DNA of 64,000 nt from Cohnella fermenti. GTDB lineage: Bacteria > Bacillota > Bacilli > Paenibacillales > Paenibacillaceae. Numbering within the stretch: position 1 is the first letter of the stretch; each line of letters begins with the position of its first letter. The stretch covers positions 248,001-312,000 of the forward strand of contig NZ_SSOB01000001.1 in assembly GCF_004801405.1 (NCBI RefSeq), given 5' to 3'. Shown piece by piece: positions 53,030-61,940 of the stretch. The translations under genes and the position numbers were made by a program. Under the pieces are notes generated by a model, which ran no database searches, was not told the DNA's origin, and worked only from the letters and a program-made list of their open reading frames with translations.

Positions 53030-53057
53030 CCGGAACCGGTTGGTTTCCGGATTTTTC
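53030..53057 (+). terminator. Rho-independent terminator of the permease operon
   Basis: TCCGGAACC pairs with GGTTTCCGGA (one bulge) around GGTT, followed by TTTTTC. Confidence 0.75.
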
Positions 53058-53122
53058 TATTTTCCTCAGAAGGGGGAACCTTCCAGGGAGCAGGCGCGTC
53101 TATAACGGCGGGGGGATGAATC

Positions 53123-53866
53123 ATGAGAGGGAATAACCGCCGGATTCGGATCGCATTCGTCATGGCGCTGCTTGTACTGACGATCGCATTCGGTACTTCG
53201 GGTCCTAATAGGCCTGGGTCGTCGATAGGAGAAGGCTCCTGCAAGGCCATTCTGGAGTGGGTCGACTTCCTGATGATTAACGGCATTACCTATCATTACA
53301 ATGACGAAGGAACGGTCCCTGTCGATGCGGATCAGCTTGGGGAGCAGGTAGGCGTCATTACGTACATGCTTAACAATCATGCTTGCACGGATCACGTGAC
53401 CAAGAACGGAGATGCTGCATTCCTGCCCATTGGGACCGCTGTTTACGAGTGGAAGGGCTACAAGCCGGAGTTCCGGGTGGTAGCTGGGAATAAGGTGTAC
53501 CAGGTTAACCGCAATCCGAATGCCTCGATGATGGGAGATCTCCTCGACATTGAAGGCAAGACAGCGAGAGTCAGCCTTGAGAGCGGCATCGACGGCAGTC
53601 CGATCGGCGACTTCCGTCCGGAGGCGTCCGAGGAATTCATTCGCGAGCTGCTGCCGCTGGCTTATGTCGGCTTCGACGCAGTGTATGAGAAGGCCAAGCA
53701 CGAATCGGGCGTGTTCCTGCGCATCCACTTGACGGACGGCACCTCGTTCCGGATGGTGTACTACCCGCAGGCGAACGGGTTCACTGCCGGGGCCTTCGGC
53801 ACCGAGGCGCTCCGGCAGCTCATCATGACCCAGCGAGCGGCGATCAAGGCGGCGGCGGGCTTGTAG
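53123..53866 (+). CDS. Secreted protein of unknown function
   Basis: A 247-residue protein with an N-terminal signal or anchor (IAFVMALLVLTIAFG). The mature part begins with a Ser/Pro linker. It contains two short repeats of the type ITYHYNDEGTVPVDADQLGE and a terminal beta/alpha part (GVFLRIHLTDGTSFRMVYYP). It resembles small Bacillales exported proteins with Cys40 and Cys88 possibly disulfide-bonded. I cannot name a family. It stands alone before the AT-rich RloA/RloB block. Confidence 0.7.
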   Translation: MRGNNRRIRIAFVMALLVLTIAFGTSGPNRPGSSIGEGSCKAILEWVDFLMINGITYHYNDEGTVPVDADQLGEQVGVITYMLNNHACTDHVTKNGDAAFLPIGTAVYEWKGYKPEFRVVAGNKVYQVNRNPNASMMGDLLDIEGKTARVSLESGIDGSPIGDFRPEASEEFIRELLPLAYVGFDAVYEKAKHESGVFLRIHLTDGTSFRMVYYPQANGFTAGAFGTEALRQLIMTQRAAIKAAAGL

Positions 53867-54091
53867 ACGCAGGCGAAGTTATGTGCAAGGGCTAACGAAT
53901 TGTGTAGTAATACTTCTCACGGTAGTTGCCTGGCTTGCGTCAATTGCAAAGAAATTTGCCATAGAACTGCGGAATTTATCGGATTTTGAACGATTATTTC
54001 AAAACGGAATAGAAGAATTGACTTTTGGGCATTATCATTCATATAATTATTTTGTGTTTTGCAGTATTTCAGCAAAATGGAGGTGTTTGAT

Positions 54092-55405
54092 TTGCTTCTG
54101 GAATTTAGGACAAAAAATTATAAATCCTTTAAAGATGAGCTTGTATTCTCACTGATTCCTGCCCCAAAGCAAAAGGGTCTTGACTATAGTATTTTGCATG
54201 AGAAAATTGCTTCTAAAAAGTATAAGGCTCTTTGTTCGGCAGTCATTTACGGTCCTAACGCAGCGGGTAAATCCAATATCATTGGAGCGATGGAAGTTCT
54301 TCAGTCCATAGTTTTACGCGGAAATATTCGTGACGGTGAAAGAAGGTCAATACCCAATGCTGCAGTAAACAGTTTGGAGTTAATTCCAAATCGCTCCTAT
54401 CACCTCGCGGAGCCAGTTCATTTTTCCATAAAGTTTATTGAAGACGGTCTTTTGTTGGAGTATCAACTAGTTCTTGATCTAGGCTTGTTTTTGGAGGATG
54501 ACTATAAGAGAACGGTATTATCCGAGAAGTTATTTGTAAATGAACGCATGATTTTTTCACGGGAGAATGGCCTTAACTTTGAAGACCTAAAAGTAATTGG
54601 GCCTTATTTAAATAATGAGTTTGAAAACAATGCAAATGGTGCTATTTCTTTGGCTAGAGGCAATCTAAATGGCGAAGAGTTGTTTCTTATGAATGGCTTC
54701 AAGACCATGTTTAGCTCCAAACTTGTTAGCATCGTGAGCAATTGGTTGGAACACAAATTTATGGCCATCTATAGAGCAGACGCCGTTCAGCTAATCAGAC
54801 GGTTTTCAGATCCGAAGAAGAAGACGGTTTATGTTGAGAAAACTACCAATGAAGCAGCTCAGTTGTTTGGAATAAATTCAAATGCTTTGGGCTATGTGGT
54901 GCATGATGAGGAATCAGAAGCTAGGCTGTATTCTCTTTTTGAGGGGCGGCAATCTTTGCCTGCAGAAATATTTGAGTCACATGGGACTGTTCGGTTTGTT
55001 AATATATTTCCGTTGATTATCAATGCTCTGCTAAACGGAGGGACGTTGATTGTCGATGAGTTTGAATCAGCACTTCATCCGATGGCTCTGATGAGTATTG
55101 TTAACCTATTTCATAATAATGACCTGAATAAGAAGAATGCCCAACTCATTTTCAATACACATAATCCCATCTTTCTTAATGCCAACCTCTTTAGGCGTGA
55201 TGAAATCAAATTTGTAGAGCGTGACGAGAATACACATAATAGTATCCATTATTCATTATCGGATTTTGGAACATCAGGAGATAATGCTGTTCGCATCCAT
55301 GGAGACTATATGAAGAATTATTTCATTGGTCGGTACGGTGCAATTACGGATATTGACTTCACCTCTATTTTTGAAGATGTATTGAAGGAAAGAGAAGAGG
55401 TGTAA
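54092..55405 (+). CDS. AAA-family ATPase, RloA/AbiL-like defence protein
   Basis: A 437-residue ABC/AAA-type ATPase. I prefer the TTG start at 54092 because AATGGAGGTG lies six bases upstream and the product then begins LLEFRTKNYKSFKDELVFS, the usual start of this family. The Walker A is IYGPNAAGKSN. A long coiled insertion follows. Walker B with the D-loop is GGTLIVDEFESALHP, and the closing His switch lies in IFNTHNPIFL. The RloB gene starts two bases after the stop. RloA/RloB pairs are linked to restriction loci and abortive-infection systems. Base composition is AT-rich, unlike the flanks, indicating horizontal transfer. Confidence 0.85.
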   Translation: MLLEFRTKNYKSFKDELVFSLIPAPKQKGLDYSILHEKIASKKYKALCSAVIYGPNAAGKSNIIGAMEVLQSIVLRGNIRDGERRSIPNAAVNSLELIPNRSYHLAEPVHFSIKFIEDGLLLEYQLVLDLGLFLEDDYKRTVLSEKLFVNERMIFSRENGLNFEDLKVIGPYLNNEFENNANGAISLARGNLNGEELFLMNGFKTMFSSKLVSIVSNWLEHKFMAIYRADAVQLIRRFSDPKKKTVYVEKTTNEAAQLFGINSNALGYVVHDEESEARLYSLFEGRQSLPAEIFESHGTVRFVNIFPLIINALLNGGTLIVDEFESALHPMALMSIVNLFHNNDLNKKNAQLIFNTHNPIFLNANLFRRDEIKFVERDENTHNSIHYSLSDFGTSGDNAVRIHGDYMKNYFIGRYGAITDIDFTSIFEDVLKEREEV

Positions 55406-55407
55406 TT

Positions 55408-56064
55408 ATGCAAAGAAAGCCTATTCAAAAGTATTATTATTCAGTGGAAGGAGAAACTGAAGAGTGGTACTTAAGATGGTTGGAGCAGCTCATCAATGAT
55501 GATTCTAACTCTATTTTTAAAGTCTCAATTCAATCCAAAATCGAGAAAGATCCATTGAAATATGCCAAAAAGCTAAATATGATATCTAGGACTATTGTGA
55601 CACATTTGTGCGACTATGAAAGTAATGACACGGAACATACAACTCAATTTAGAGGAACGTTGAATTCTTTAAAAGAGACTTCTAGGCAAGGGAAGAAAAT
55701 TGATTATCGCCTGGGTTACAGCAATTTTACGTTTGAGTTATGGATTACTCTTCATAAGGCTGACTGCAATACTTCATACAACCATAGGCGTCAATACCTA
55801 GACCCCATTAACAGAGGGTTTAATGAGAAATTTACAGAACTGGCGCAGTACAAGCGTGAGTCTGATTTCAAGAGAATACTTAGGAAGATATCTTTGTCCG
55901 ACGTAAAAGATGCTGTTAAACGAGCTAAAATCATTATGCAGAGAAATAAACAAAATGGTCTAGTGCCACATGAATACAAAGGGTTTCATTATTATGCAGA
56001 TAACCCATCTCTCACAATTGGTGATTCAATTGAAAGTATTCTGAAGGATTGCAAGTTGCTATGA
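55408..56064 (+). CDS. RloB-family protein
   Basis: A 218-residue protein with an N-terminal TOPRIM-like start (YYYSVEGETEEWYLRWLEQL), where Glu residues may bind metal, then the family core (HLCDYESNDTEHTTQFRGTL, RLGYSNFTFELWITLHKADC). RloB proteins pair with RloA ATPases and are thought to be the nuclease or effector component. Start ATG 55408 follows AAGAGAAGAGGTG. It is expressed with the upstream ATPase. AT-rich, as expected for an acquired defence module. Confidence 0.85.
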   Translation: MQRKPIQKYYYSVEGETEEWYLRWLEQLINDDSNSIFKVSIQSKIEKDPLKYAKKLNMISRTIVTHLCDYESNDTEHTTQFRGTLNSLKETSRQGKKIDYRLGYSNFTFELWITLHKADCNTSYNHRRQYLDPINRGFNEKFTELAQYKRESDFKRILRKISLSDVKDAVKRAKIIMQRNKQNGLVPHEYKGFHYYADNPSLTIGDSIESILKDCKLL

Positions 56065-56152
56065 GTTGAGAGATTACAAAATTCATATATCAATCAGATG
56101 AAAATTTAAACATATCGAAGCTTGAGGGGGAGATAGCGATGTCCGACAAGTA

Positions 56153-56181
56153 GGAGGCCGTCCCATACAGGGGCGGCCTCC
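56153..56181 (-). terminator. Shared hairpin between RloB and the siderophore-binding protein
   Basis: GGAGGCCGTCCC pairs with GGGCGGCCTCC (one bulge). It lies between convergent genes and may serve both. Neither tail is strongly T-rich. Confidence 0.5.
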
Positions 56182-56190
56182 TTAATCCAC

Positions 56191-57219
56191 TTACGCCTTG
56201 CTGCGCTCGACGATCATGTCGGCAAGCGTGTCGATCTGACCGGCGACGGACACCGGGTCGAAGTACAGGAAGGTGTTGTAGTCCAGCACGTATGCCTGGT
56301 TGTTCTTGACGGCCGGGAGGCCCTTCCAGATGGCGCTGTTCAGGATGGAGTCCATCTCTTCCTGGGAAGTGCCTTCGTTGAAGCAGATGAAGACGTGATC
56401 GGCGCTGGCGAAGTCGGGCAGCGCCTCGAGCGAGATCTCCTTGATGCCGGCGCCCGGATCGATGACTTCCTTCTGCACGATCTCCGGAATCTTGAGCTTA
56501 AGCGCATCGTAGAGGGCATAGCCGCCGCGGCCGTAGTTGTCGCCGAGGATGGAGACGGTCTTGCCGCGAACGTTGACGATGACGGCCGAATCGTTCTCGC
56601 CGACGATGCCTTGCAGCTTCGCGCGGCCTTCTTCGGCCTTCTTCTCGTAATCGGCCAGCCAGGCGTCGGCTTCGGCGGTCTTGCCGAACAGATCGCCGAA
56701 CAGCTTGATCTCTTCCTTCACGTTCTTATACTGCGAGTAAGCGACGTGAACCGTCGGAGCGATCTTCGACAGCGCGTCGTAGTTCTCGACGTCGAAGTCC
56801 CCGATGACGATCAGATCGGGCTGCAGGGCGGCAACCTGTTCCAGATTGACGGGTGCGCCGACATCCTCGATGCCTTGCTCCTGCTCGGTCAGGTAAGGGC
56901 TGCCCATCCACCATTCCTTGTTGGCGCCGATCGGCTTGATGCCGAGGGCAAGCAGCGTTCCGTGGAAGTAGCCGGCGACGACGCGCTGCGGGTCGGCCGG
57001 AATCTCGACGTCGCCCTTGTCGGTCGTGACGATGCGGGTTCCGGATTCCGCCGCAGCGGATTCCGAAGGAGCAGCGGATTCCGAAGGCGCGGCGGACGGG
57101 CTTGCCGAAGGCGAAGCGGAGCTGCCCCCATTGTTGTTGTTCCCGCAAGCGGCAAGCAGGCCAACGATCAAGGTCAAGCAAGCGATGAGTGCAAACTGTC
57201 TAAGACGTGCGAACTGCAT
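56191..57219 (-). CDS. Iron-siderophore ABC transporter substrate-binding lipoprotein
   Basis: A 342-residue class III binding protein with the lipobox LAAC (Cys25) and a Ser/Ala/Glu linker made of repeated PSESAA. Core motifs are AGYFHGTLLALGIKPIGANK and ALQPDLIVIGDFD. A Fur-type box lies 31 bases upstream. The gene upstream on the same strand encodes an AraC regulator with its own binding-protein domain, as in the Btr-FeuA system of Bacillus. The matching permeases and ATPase are absent from the window. Confidence 0.92.
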   Translation of the reverse strand: MQFARLRQFALIACLTLIVGLLAACGNNNNGGSSASPSASPSAAPSESAAPSESAAAESGTRIVTTDKGDVEIPADPQRVVAGYFHGTLLALGIKPIGANKEWWMGSPYLTEQEQGIEDVGAPVNLEQVAALQPDLIVIGDFDVENYDALSKIAPTVHVAYSQYKNVKEEIKLFGDLFGKTAEADAWLADYEKKAEEGRAKLQGIVGENDSAVIVNVRGKTVSILGDNYGRGGYALYDALKLKIPEIVQKEVIDPGAGIKEISLEALPDFASADHVFICFNEGTSQEEMDSILNSAIWKGLPAVKNNQAYVLDYNTFLYFDPVSVAGQIDTLADMIVERSKA

Positions 57220-57249
57220 GTTTCTGGGTCCCCCTAGGCTAAATGGAAT

Positions 57250-57264
57250 TAAGAATCATTCTCA
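57250..57264 (-). promoter_or_regulatory. Fur box upstream of the second siderophore-binding protein
   Basis: On the minus strand TGAGAATGATTCTTA, a good 7-1-7 Fur half-site pair, lies between the regulator stop and the binding-protein start. Confidence 0.7.
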
Positions 57265-57320
57265 CCCAAGCATCGTACCAACGTTGCCGCATATCGTCCA
57301 TGCACTTACATGATTAGTTT

Positions 57321-59213
57321 TCATGACGAATGTGACGGGGACCGGCGCTCCGGCGAACGAGTCGACGATGAATGAGCCGGAGATGAACGGGTCGAGAACC
57401 AGCGCAGCGTCTCCTCCAACTGGAGCGACATAGAGAGCGGATCGAAGCCGTAGAAGACGTCGGGATTCGCTTCATACACTTGTCCCTTGCGAACCGCACG
57501 CAGTTGCCTCCATTCCGGGGTCCGATAGAGCGTTGTGGACTCGTCTACCCAGTGGGAGCTGTACGGCAGCAGGAAAATATGGTCCGCATCGTATTGCGAC
57601 AGTTCCTCCAAGGGAACCAGACGATTCAGCAGGCGGCGATCGATGATGTCCGTCTTCACCTTCGGCGGAGGGGAGAGGCGCAGCCATTGGTACATCAGCG
57701 GCCCGCTCATGCTCCTCAGATCGCCGTAGACGTAGATTTTGCCGGAGACGAGCTTGTAGATGGCGACCGTGTCGCCCGGGTCCAGAAGCGTTCGCAATCG
57801 TTCCCGCGCGTTCGCCGTACTCTCGTCGAATTCGGCCAACCAGCGCTCGGCGCGGCTTCTCCGCCCTGCAATGTCGGCGATGAGCAGGAACTGCTCGCGC
57901 CAGCCCAGGTCCTCCAGCGAGACGGGCAGCACCGGAGCTATTCTCTTCAGCAGCGGCAACGGCTCGAAGATCGAACTGCAAGCGATAAGGTCGGGAGCCA
58001 GCCCGGCGATTCTCGCTTCCGTTCCTTCGTTCCAGCCGGCGATCCGCTCCATGCCCGAGAGATCGAGCCCGGACCCGGCGTAATGCTCGGCCATCCACGG
58101 CTCGATGATGGCGAGCCTGGGGACGATGCCGAGCGTCAGCAGGACCGAGGTCAACTGATGCTGGAAGCTTGCGTACACCTTCGGCTTGGCGGCGTAGGCT
58201 GCCGGCGGGACGCCGACCTTCTCCTTGAACTTGCGGCTGAAGTAGAACTCGTTCTTCAGGCCGACGCTCTGGGCGATATCCTTGACGCCGAGCCCCGATG
58301 TCTGCAGCAGCTCCTGGGCTCTCGTCAGCCGCAGCCGCAACAGGTACTTGACGAAGCTCGTTCCCGTCTTGTCCTTGAACAACCGGGAGAAGTGCTCCGG
58401 ACTGATCCCGGCCATGGAAGCGAGCTGCTCCCGCGTCACGTCTTCGCTGTAGTTGTCGTCGATATAAGCGACTGCCCGCTCGATTGCGGGCAGCAGCCGA
58501 TCCTCCTCGCTCGGGGGACGGGCGGAGGTGAGCGAGTGCAGAAGCTCGCAGAGCAAGGACTGGAACCGCAGGAGCGACTTCGTTCCGCGGTCCGTCATCT
58601 CTTCGAACAGCTCCTGGGCGAGATGGAGCGAATGATAAGGGGAGGACAGCCGGATCTCCCCGGCGTCGGCCCAGCCGGCGGGGCGGCGCCGGTAGGCGAT
58701 CTCCTCGCCGGAGTGCGGCGCGGCGGGCTCGATCGCGTCGAAGGAGACGCGGTCGACGATCAGCTTCCGGTCGCCCGTGTTGAAGATGTGCATGCCGACT
58801 CCGGGCGGGCAGAAGAGGGCGGTCTCCCGGTTCAGCGAGAACTTGCGGCCGAGCAGGTAGAGCTCGCCTTCGCCTTCCCGCGCAAGAATAAGCAGGTCGG
58901 AATCCGCTACGTTCCACTCCTTCTGGGTAAAGGGAGAATAGACCAGCCGCTGAATGCCGCGCGGGAGAACCGCGGCCGCCGCCAACGGACCAAGCGGCTC
59001 GGGGGACGCGGGCGCCTCGGAATAAGCCGCCCGGAGCTTCTTCTGTTCCCGCAGCGACTTCCGCACCTCCTCCGCGGCGGCCTCGTCGAGGGCCCCGAGG
59101 TGCTTCACGAGGCGGTGCTTGCTTCGCCCATTCTCGTCCTTGTAGGAGGTGACGATCTTATAGTAGCAATAAGGCTTGCCATTCTTGGTGACGACGCTCT
59201 TCTTCAGGAACAT
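57321..59213 (-). CDS. Btr-like AraC regulator with siderophore-binding domain and transposase-like N-terminus
   Basis: A 630-residue protein; start ATG at 59213 after CCGAGGTG. Residues about 1-55 (VVTKNGKPYCYYKIVTSYKD, GRSKHRLVKHLGAL) resemble the N-terminal domain of IS1634-type transposases. A cupin-like sensor region follows (about 90-190), then an AraC double HTH at about 260-355 (REQLASMAGISPEHFSRLF, VKDIAQSVGLKNEFYFSRKF). The C-terminal half is a class III substrate-binding domain (RIAGLAPDLIACSSIF), as in Btr of B. subtilis, which senses Fe-siderophore and activates uptake. The last 25 residues are Ser/Arg-rich. Its target is probably the next gene. Confidence 0.85.
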   Translation of the reverse strand: MFLKKSVVTKNGKPYCYYKIVTSYKDENGRSKHRLVKHLGALDEAAAEEVRKSLREQKKLRAAYSEAPASPEPLGPLAAAAVLPRGIQRLVYSPFTQKEWNVADSDLLILAREGEGELYLLGRKFSLNRETALFCPPGVGMHIFNTGDRKLIVDRVSFDAIEPAAPHSGEEIAYRRRPAGWADAGEIRLSSPYHSLHLAQELFEEMTDRGTKSLLRFQSLLCELLHSLTSARPPSEEDRLLPAIERAVAYIDDNYSEDVTREQLASMAGISPEHFSRLFKDKTGTSFVKYLLRLRLTRAQELLQTSGLGVKDIAQSVGLKNEFYFSRKFKEKVGVPPAAYAAKPKVYASFQHQLTSVLLTLGIVPRLAIIEPWMAEHYAGSGLDLSGMERIAGWNEGTEARIAGLAPDLIACSSIFEPLPLLKRIAPVLPVSLEDLGWREQFLLIADIAGRRSRAERWLAEFDESTANARERLRTLLDPGDTVAIYKLVSGKIYVYGDLRSMSGPLMYQWLRLSPPPKVKTDIIDRRLLNRLVPLEELSQYDADHIFLLPYSSHWVDESTTLYRTPEWRQLRAVRKGQVYEANPDVFYGFDPLSMSLQLEETLRWFSTRSSPAHSSSTRSPERRSPSHSS

Positions 59214-59374
59214 GACAGGCACACCTCGGAGTTGGGGTTGGAGTTGGGGACTACTTTCGGGACTTTCTTATATGGACAGTTTAACAGAAACAAGCTTCGT
59301 CCGCCTCCGGGAAATGTTGAACCGCATCCCGTTGTCCTTCGTCTAATAGGAAAACAGCTCATTAAGGGAGATGA

Positions 59375-60475
59375 ATGCCAATGCGCATTAATCATAACAA
59401 CAGATCATCGACTAAGAAACGTACGGCTACACGGGCGGTATCGTTCGCGACGGCTCTGGCTCTCTCGGCCTCCATCTGGGTGGGCGCGATGGGACAGGCC
59501 TCGGCGGAGGCCGGCACCTCTTATAAAATCCTGAACCAGTCGTTCGTCATTAACGGAGCTTCTTCTTCCGTCTCCGTCCTGAATTCGTATGATACGACCT
59601 ACGTCGGCTTGCGGATGCTGAGCGATAAGCTCGGGCTCAAGACGAATTGGAATCAAGCGCAGAAGACCGTCACGGTCGAGGGCAACGGCAGAACGCTTGT
59701 CCTTGGCATCGAGTCGGGAGCCATTACGCTGAACGATCAGACCCTCTACGGACTTCCGCCTATCGTCGACAAGAACACCACGTATCTCCCTCTGCGTTTT
59801 CTGCTGGAGCGTATGGGGTACGAGATCGTATATAATACTTCGACCAAGGGAATCGAGATCTCGAAGCTTGCGGAGAATGCCTTCGCGATCGGCACGGAGA
59901 AGATCGAATACAGCGACGCGAAGAAGAAGCTTGAGCTTGTCGTGAACTATCCGCAGCTATCCGGCCTCAAGGATGCGGACGTGCAGGCGAAGATCAACGA
60001 CTATCTGAAGCAAGAAGCCGAGACCCAGGCGGCGGAGGGCAAGCAGCAGTTGCTTGAAGCGGCAAGCGACACCGGCGAGTGGGCGACCGAGTTCGACGGA
60101 ACCTATACGGTAACCTATAACGAGCAAGGACTGCTCAGCCTCTACGTGGATTATTACATCTACATGGGCGGGGCTCATGGCGGCACGGTGCGGGTCCCCT
60201 ACACGTTCGATCTGGCGACCGGCAGCCTGCTCACCCTCAAGGATGCGGCCAAGCAGAACGCGGACTACGTGTCGATCATCAACAAGGCGATCAAGGCGCA
60301 ACTGAAGGCAAGGGACCTCGAAGACGGCATGCTGACTCCGTTCGAGACGATCGAGCCGGACCGCGACTTCTACTTGAACCACAACGGCCTCGTCATCGCA
60401 TTCGGCCAATACGAATACCTCCCATACGCCTACGGCATTCAGGAATTCGTTATTCCCCTGAAGTCGTTCGAATAA
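59375..60475 (+). CDS. Exported protein with copper amine oxidase-like N-domain and DUF4163/DUF3298 (RsiV-type) domain
   Basis: A 366-residue protein (ATG 59375, or 364 residues from the next in-frame ATG). The signal peptide ends near ASAEA. Residues about 45-140 are a Cu_amine_oxidN1-like domain (TTYVGLRMLSDKLGLKTNWN, YLPLRFLLERMGYEIVYN). The C-terminal part has the DUF4163 core, ending with YIYMGGAHGGTVRVPYTFDL and the DUF3298 VIAFGQYEYLPYAYG. Such combinations are common wall-associated proteins in Paenibacillus; lysozyme binding or stress sensing is possible. Confidence 0.85.
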   Translation: MPMRINHNNRSSTKKRTATRAVSFATALALSASIWVGAMGQASAEAGTSYKILNQSFVINGASSSVSVLNSYDTTYVGLRMLSDKLGLKTNWNQAQKTVTVEGNGRTLVLGIESGAITLNDQTLYGLPPIVDKNTTYLPLRFLLERMGYEIVYNTSTKGIEISKLAENAFAIGTEKIEYSDAKKKLELVVNYPQLSGLKDADVQAKINDYLKQEAETQAAEGKQQLLEAASDTGEWATEFDGTYTVTYNEQGLLSLYVDYYIYMGGAHGGTVRVPYTFDLATGSLLTLKDAAKQNADYVSIINKAIKAQLKARDLEDGMLTPFETIEPDRDFYLNHNGLVIAFGQYEYLPYAYGIQEFVIPLKSFE

Positions 60476-60485
60476 GATTTTTGAC

Positions 60486-60522
60486 GAAGAGAGCGGACAG
60501 CCTGACGGTTGCCCGTTCTCTT
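60486..60522 (+). terminator. Terminator of the exported-protein gene
   Basis: AAGAGAGCGG pairs with CCGTTCTCTT around a structured loop and is followed by TG then a new -10 element. Confidence 0.55.
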
Positions 60523-60524
60523 TG

Positions 60525-60533
60525 TGTTATAAT
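60525..60533 (+). promoter_or_regulatory. Extended -10 promoter for the small hypothetical genes
   Basis: TGTTATAAT lies 36 bases upstream of the next start. CTGACG at 60502 is a possible -35. Confidence 0.5.
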
Positions 60534-60568
60534 GACGGCAACGACCAATCGGATATTGGAGGACTGGC

Positions 60569-61063
60569 ATGCTAAGTTTCGAGGAGAAGCTCGCCATTGC
60601 GAATTCGTTCGCGGAGCTCGAGCGCAGGGACGTGTCGATGGGACGCGTGAATTACCATTATGAAGGAAGCGCATTTGAGAAAAAAACCGTGGTGTACCGG
60701 CTTCATCCGAACGGCAACGGGTATGTGTACGCGGGGAGACTGCGGGAATATGACGATGCTGCCGACGAGAAGGGCATGGTCAGCATCCGGGACTTCGGAG
60801 CGGAGGAGCTCCGCGAGATCATCGCGAAGGCGATCGCGTCCTTGACGCAGGGCGGAGCGGCGGCGGTCGGAGCGAAGGCGCCGTCCACGGAAGAGCGCTG
60901 GGTCAACGCCGAGAAGATGACGCTGGAGCTGAAGCTCGAGGACGAGGAAGAGGGGCTGGGCGGCATGTGGTACGTGTACGCGGGGCTGAACCTCGACGGC
61001 GTGTTCGAGACGTACCAGGAAGCGGTGCAGTACCTGGAGGAAGAAGGCTTCGCCCGGGCGTGA
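60569..61063 (+). CDS. Conserved hypothetical protein
   Basis: A 164-residue cytoplasmic protein I do not recognise by name. The N-terminal half has a mixed alpha/beta pattern (KLAIANSFAELERRDVSMGR, VVYRLHPNGNGYVYAG). The C-terminal half repeats the theme (MTLELKLEDEEEGLGGMWYV, NLDGVFETYQEAVQYLEEE). GGAGG lies just before the start. Together with the next gene it forms a short operon behind its own promoter. Confidence 0.7.
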   Translation: MLSFEEKLAIANSFAELERRDVSMGRVNYHYEGSAFEKKTVVYRLHPNGNGYVYAGRLREYDDAADEKGMVSIRDFGAEELREIIAKAIASLTQGGAAAVGAKAPSTEERWVNAEKMTLELKLEDEEEGLGGMWYVYAGLNLDGVFETYQEAVQYLEEEGFARA

Positions 61064-61085
61064 GGCCGCAAGGAGGAATCGGGGC

Positions 61086-61322
61086 ATGGAGACGACCGCG
61101 CAGCAGGTAGCGGAGTGGATGGTGAACGAGATTCGCGAACGGGGAATGCTCCGGCAGGAGGAGGCGATCGCATACGTGAAGGCCAACTTCGGAGAGCAAT
61201 TCGTGTTCGTGAACGAAGCGGGCAACGCCTCCCTCGAGAAGGAAGTGAAGAAGGCGTTCCGCAAGCTGCACCGGGGCCGGGTCGCCTGGGACCGGGACGG
61301 CTTCTTCTGGGGCTGGACGTAG
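61086..61322 (+). CDS. DUF6953-like small protein
   Basis: A 78-residue protein with a helical N-terminus (AEWMVNEIRERGMLRQEEAI) and a winged-helix-like remainder ending in GRVAWDRDGFFWGWT. It resembles a small conserved Bacillales family (DUF6953 by recollection). AAGGAGGAATCGGGG precedes the ATG, and it follows the previous gene by 22 bases, so the two are co-transcribed. Confidence 0.7.
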   Translation: METTAQQVAEWMVNEIRERGMLRQEEAIAYVKANFGEQFVFVNEAGNASLEKEVKKAFRKLHRGRVAWDRDGFFWGWT

Positions 61323-61440
61323 GGCGGCTGGCCAGCTCGGCAAGGGCAAGGAGCGCCGCTTGCCGCCGGAAGGGGGCTGCGGATCAACCGGGCTGGTCGA
61401 TGTCGGACATGCCGTCGGATAAGCCCATATGCTCCCAAGC

Positions 61441-61481
61441 AAGCTCCTTCATCGCAATGTCGGATGAGGGAGCTTTTTTTT
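61441..61481 (+). terminator. Rho-independent terminator
   Basis: AAGCTCCTTCATC pairs with GATGAGGGAGCTT and is followed by eight T. It closes the two-gene operon. Confidence 0.85.
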
Positions 61482-61846
61482 GTCATATCGGAGCAAGGGA
61501 GGAAGCCGCCGACGAAGTAGATGAAGTTGTTGCAACCACCGAAACCACCGTAATCGTCGCAACCGCCCCCCCTACCGCAACCAACACAATCGCCGCAACC
61601 GCTGCCGCCTTTTCCCAGTGGCGGAAGGGAGTATGGACTCTGTTTCAGGAACCGTAATAGTCCGGCAAGTCACGCCACTGCGCTCCAGAACGGATTACTT
61701 TGAGTGTGGCATTCAGCATCTTTCGGTTGAATGGAATCGTTCAACAGTAGAATGGGGCGAAATGTCGAAAATGGATGTAAAATGTATTTTTAATGGGATA
61801 AATGCACTATTTCTAATAAATGTTTTTTTTGGGACAATTGTTACAT
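61482..61846. other. Gene-free interval with low-complexity sequence
   Basis: Trinucleotide-like CAACCGCC/ACCGCAACC repeats lie at about 61530-61610, then the composition changes sharply to AT-rich from about 61730. No gene is supported. Confidence 0.5.
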
Positions 61847-61862
61847 GATGTTGGCCAACATC
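61847..61862. promoter_or_regulatory. Perfect 16-bp palindrome upstream of the AT-rich gene pair
   Basis: GATGTTGGCCAACATC is a perfect palindrome 79 bases before the next start, suggesting a dimeric operator. Confidence 0.5.
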
Positions 61863-61940
61863 GATAAGCAACTTCACTGCATTAATTTTGATCTAACGGC
61901 AACACAAGAGTGCTAAAGTAAAAACGAGGAGGTCAAAAAA

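Noticed and set aside
53883..54155. Small hydrophobic gene before the RloA-like ATPase
   Set aside because: It overlaps the well-supported ATPase start in another frame and lacks a ribosome site and family signature.
56140..56154. Four-codon reading frame with good ribosome site (MSDK) after RloB
   Set aside because: Too short to support as a gene; possibly the start of a lost gene.
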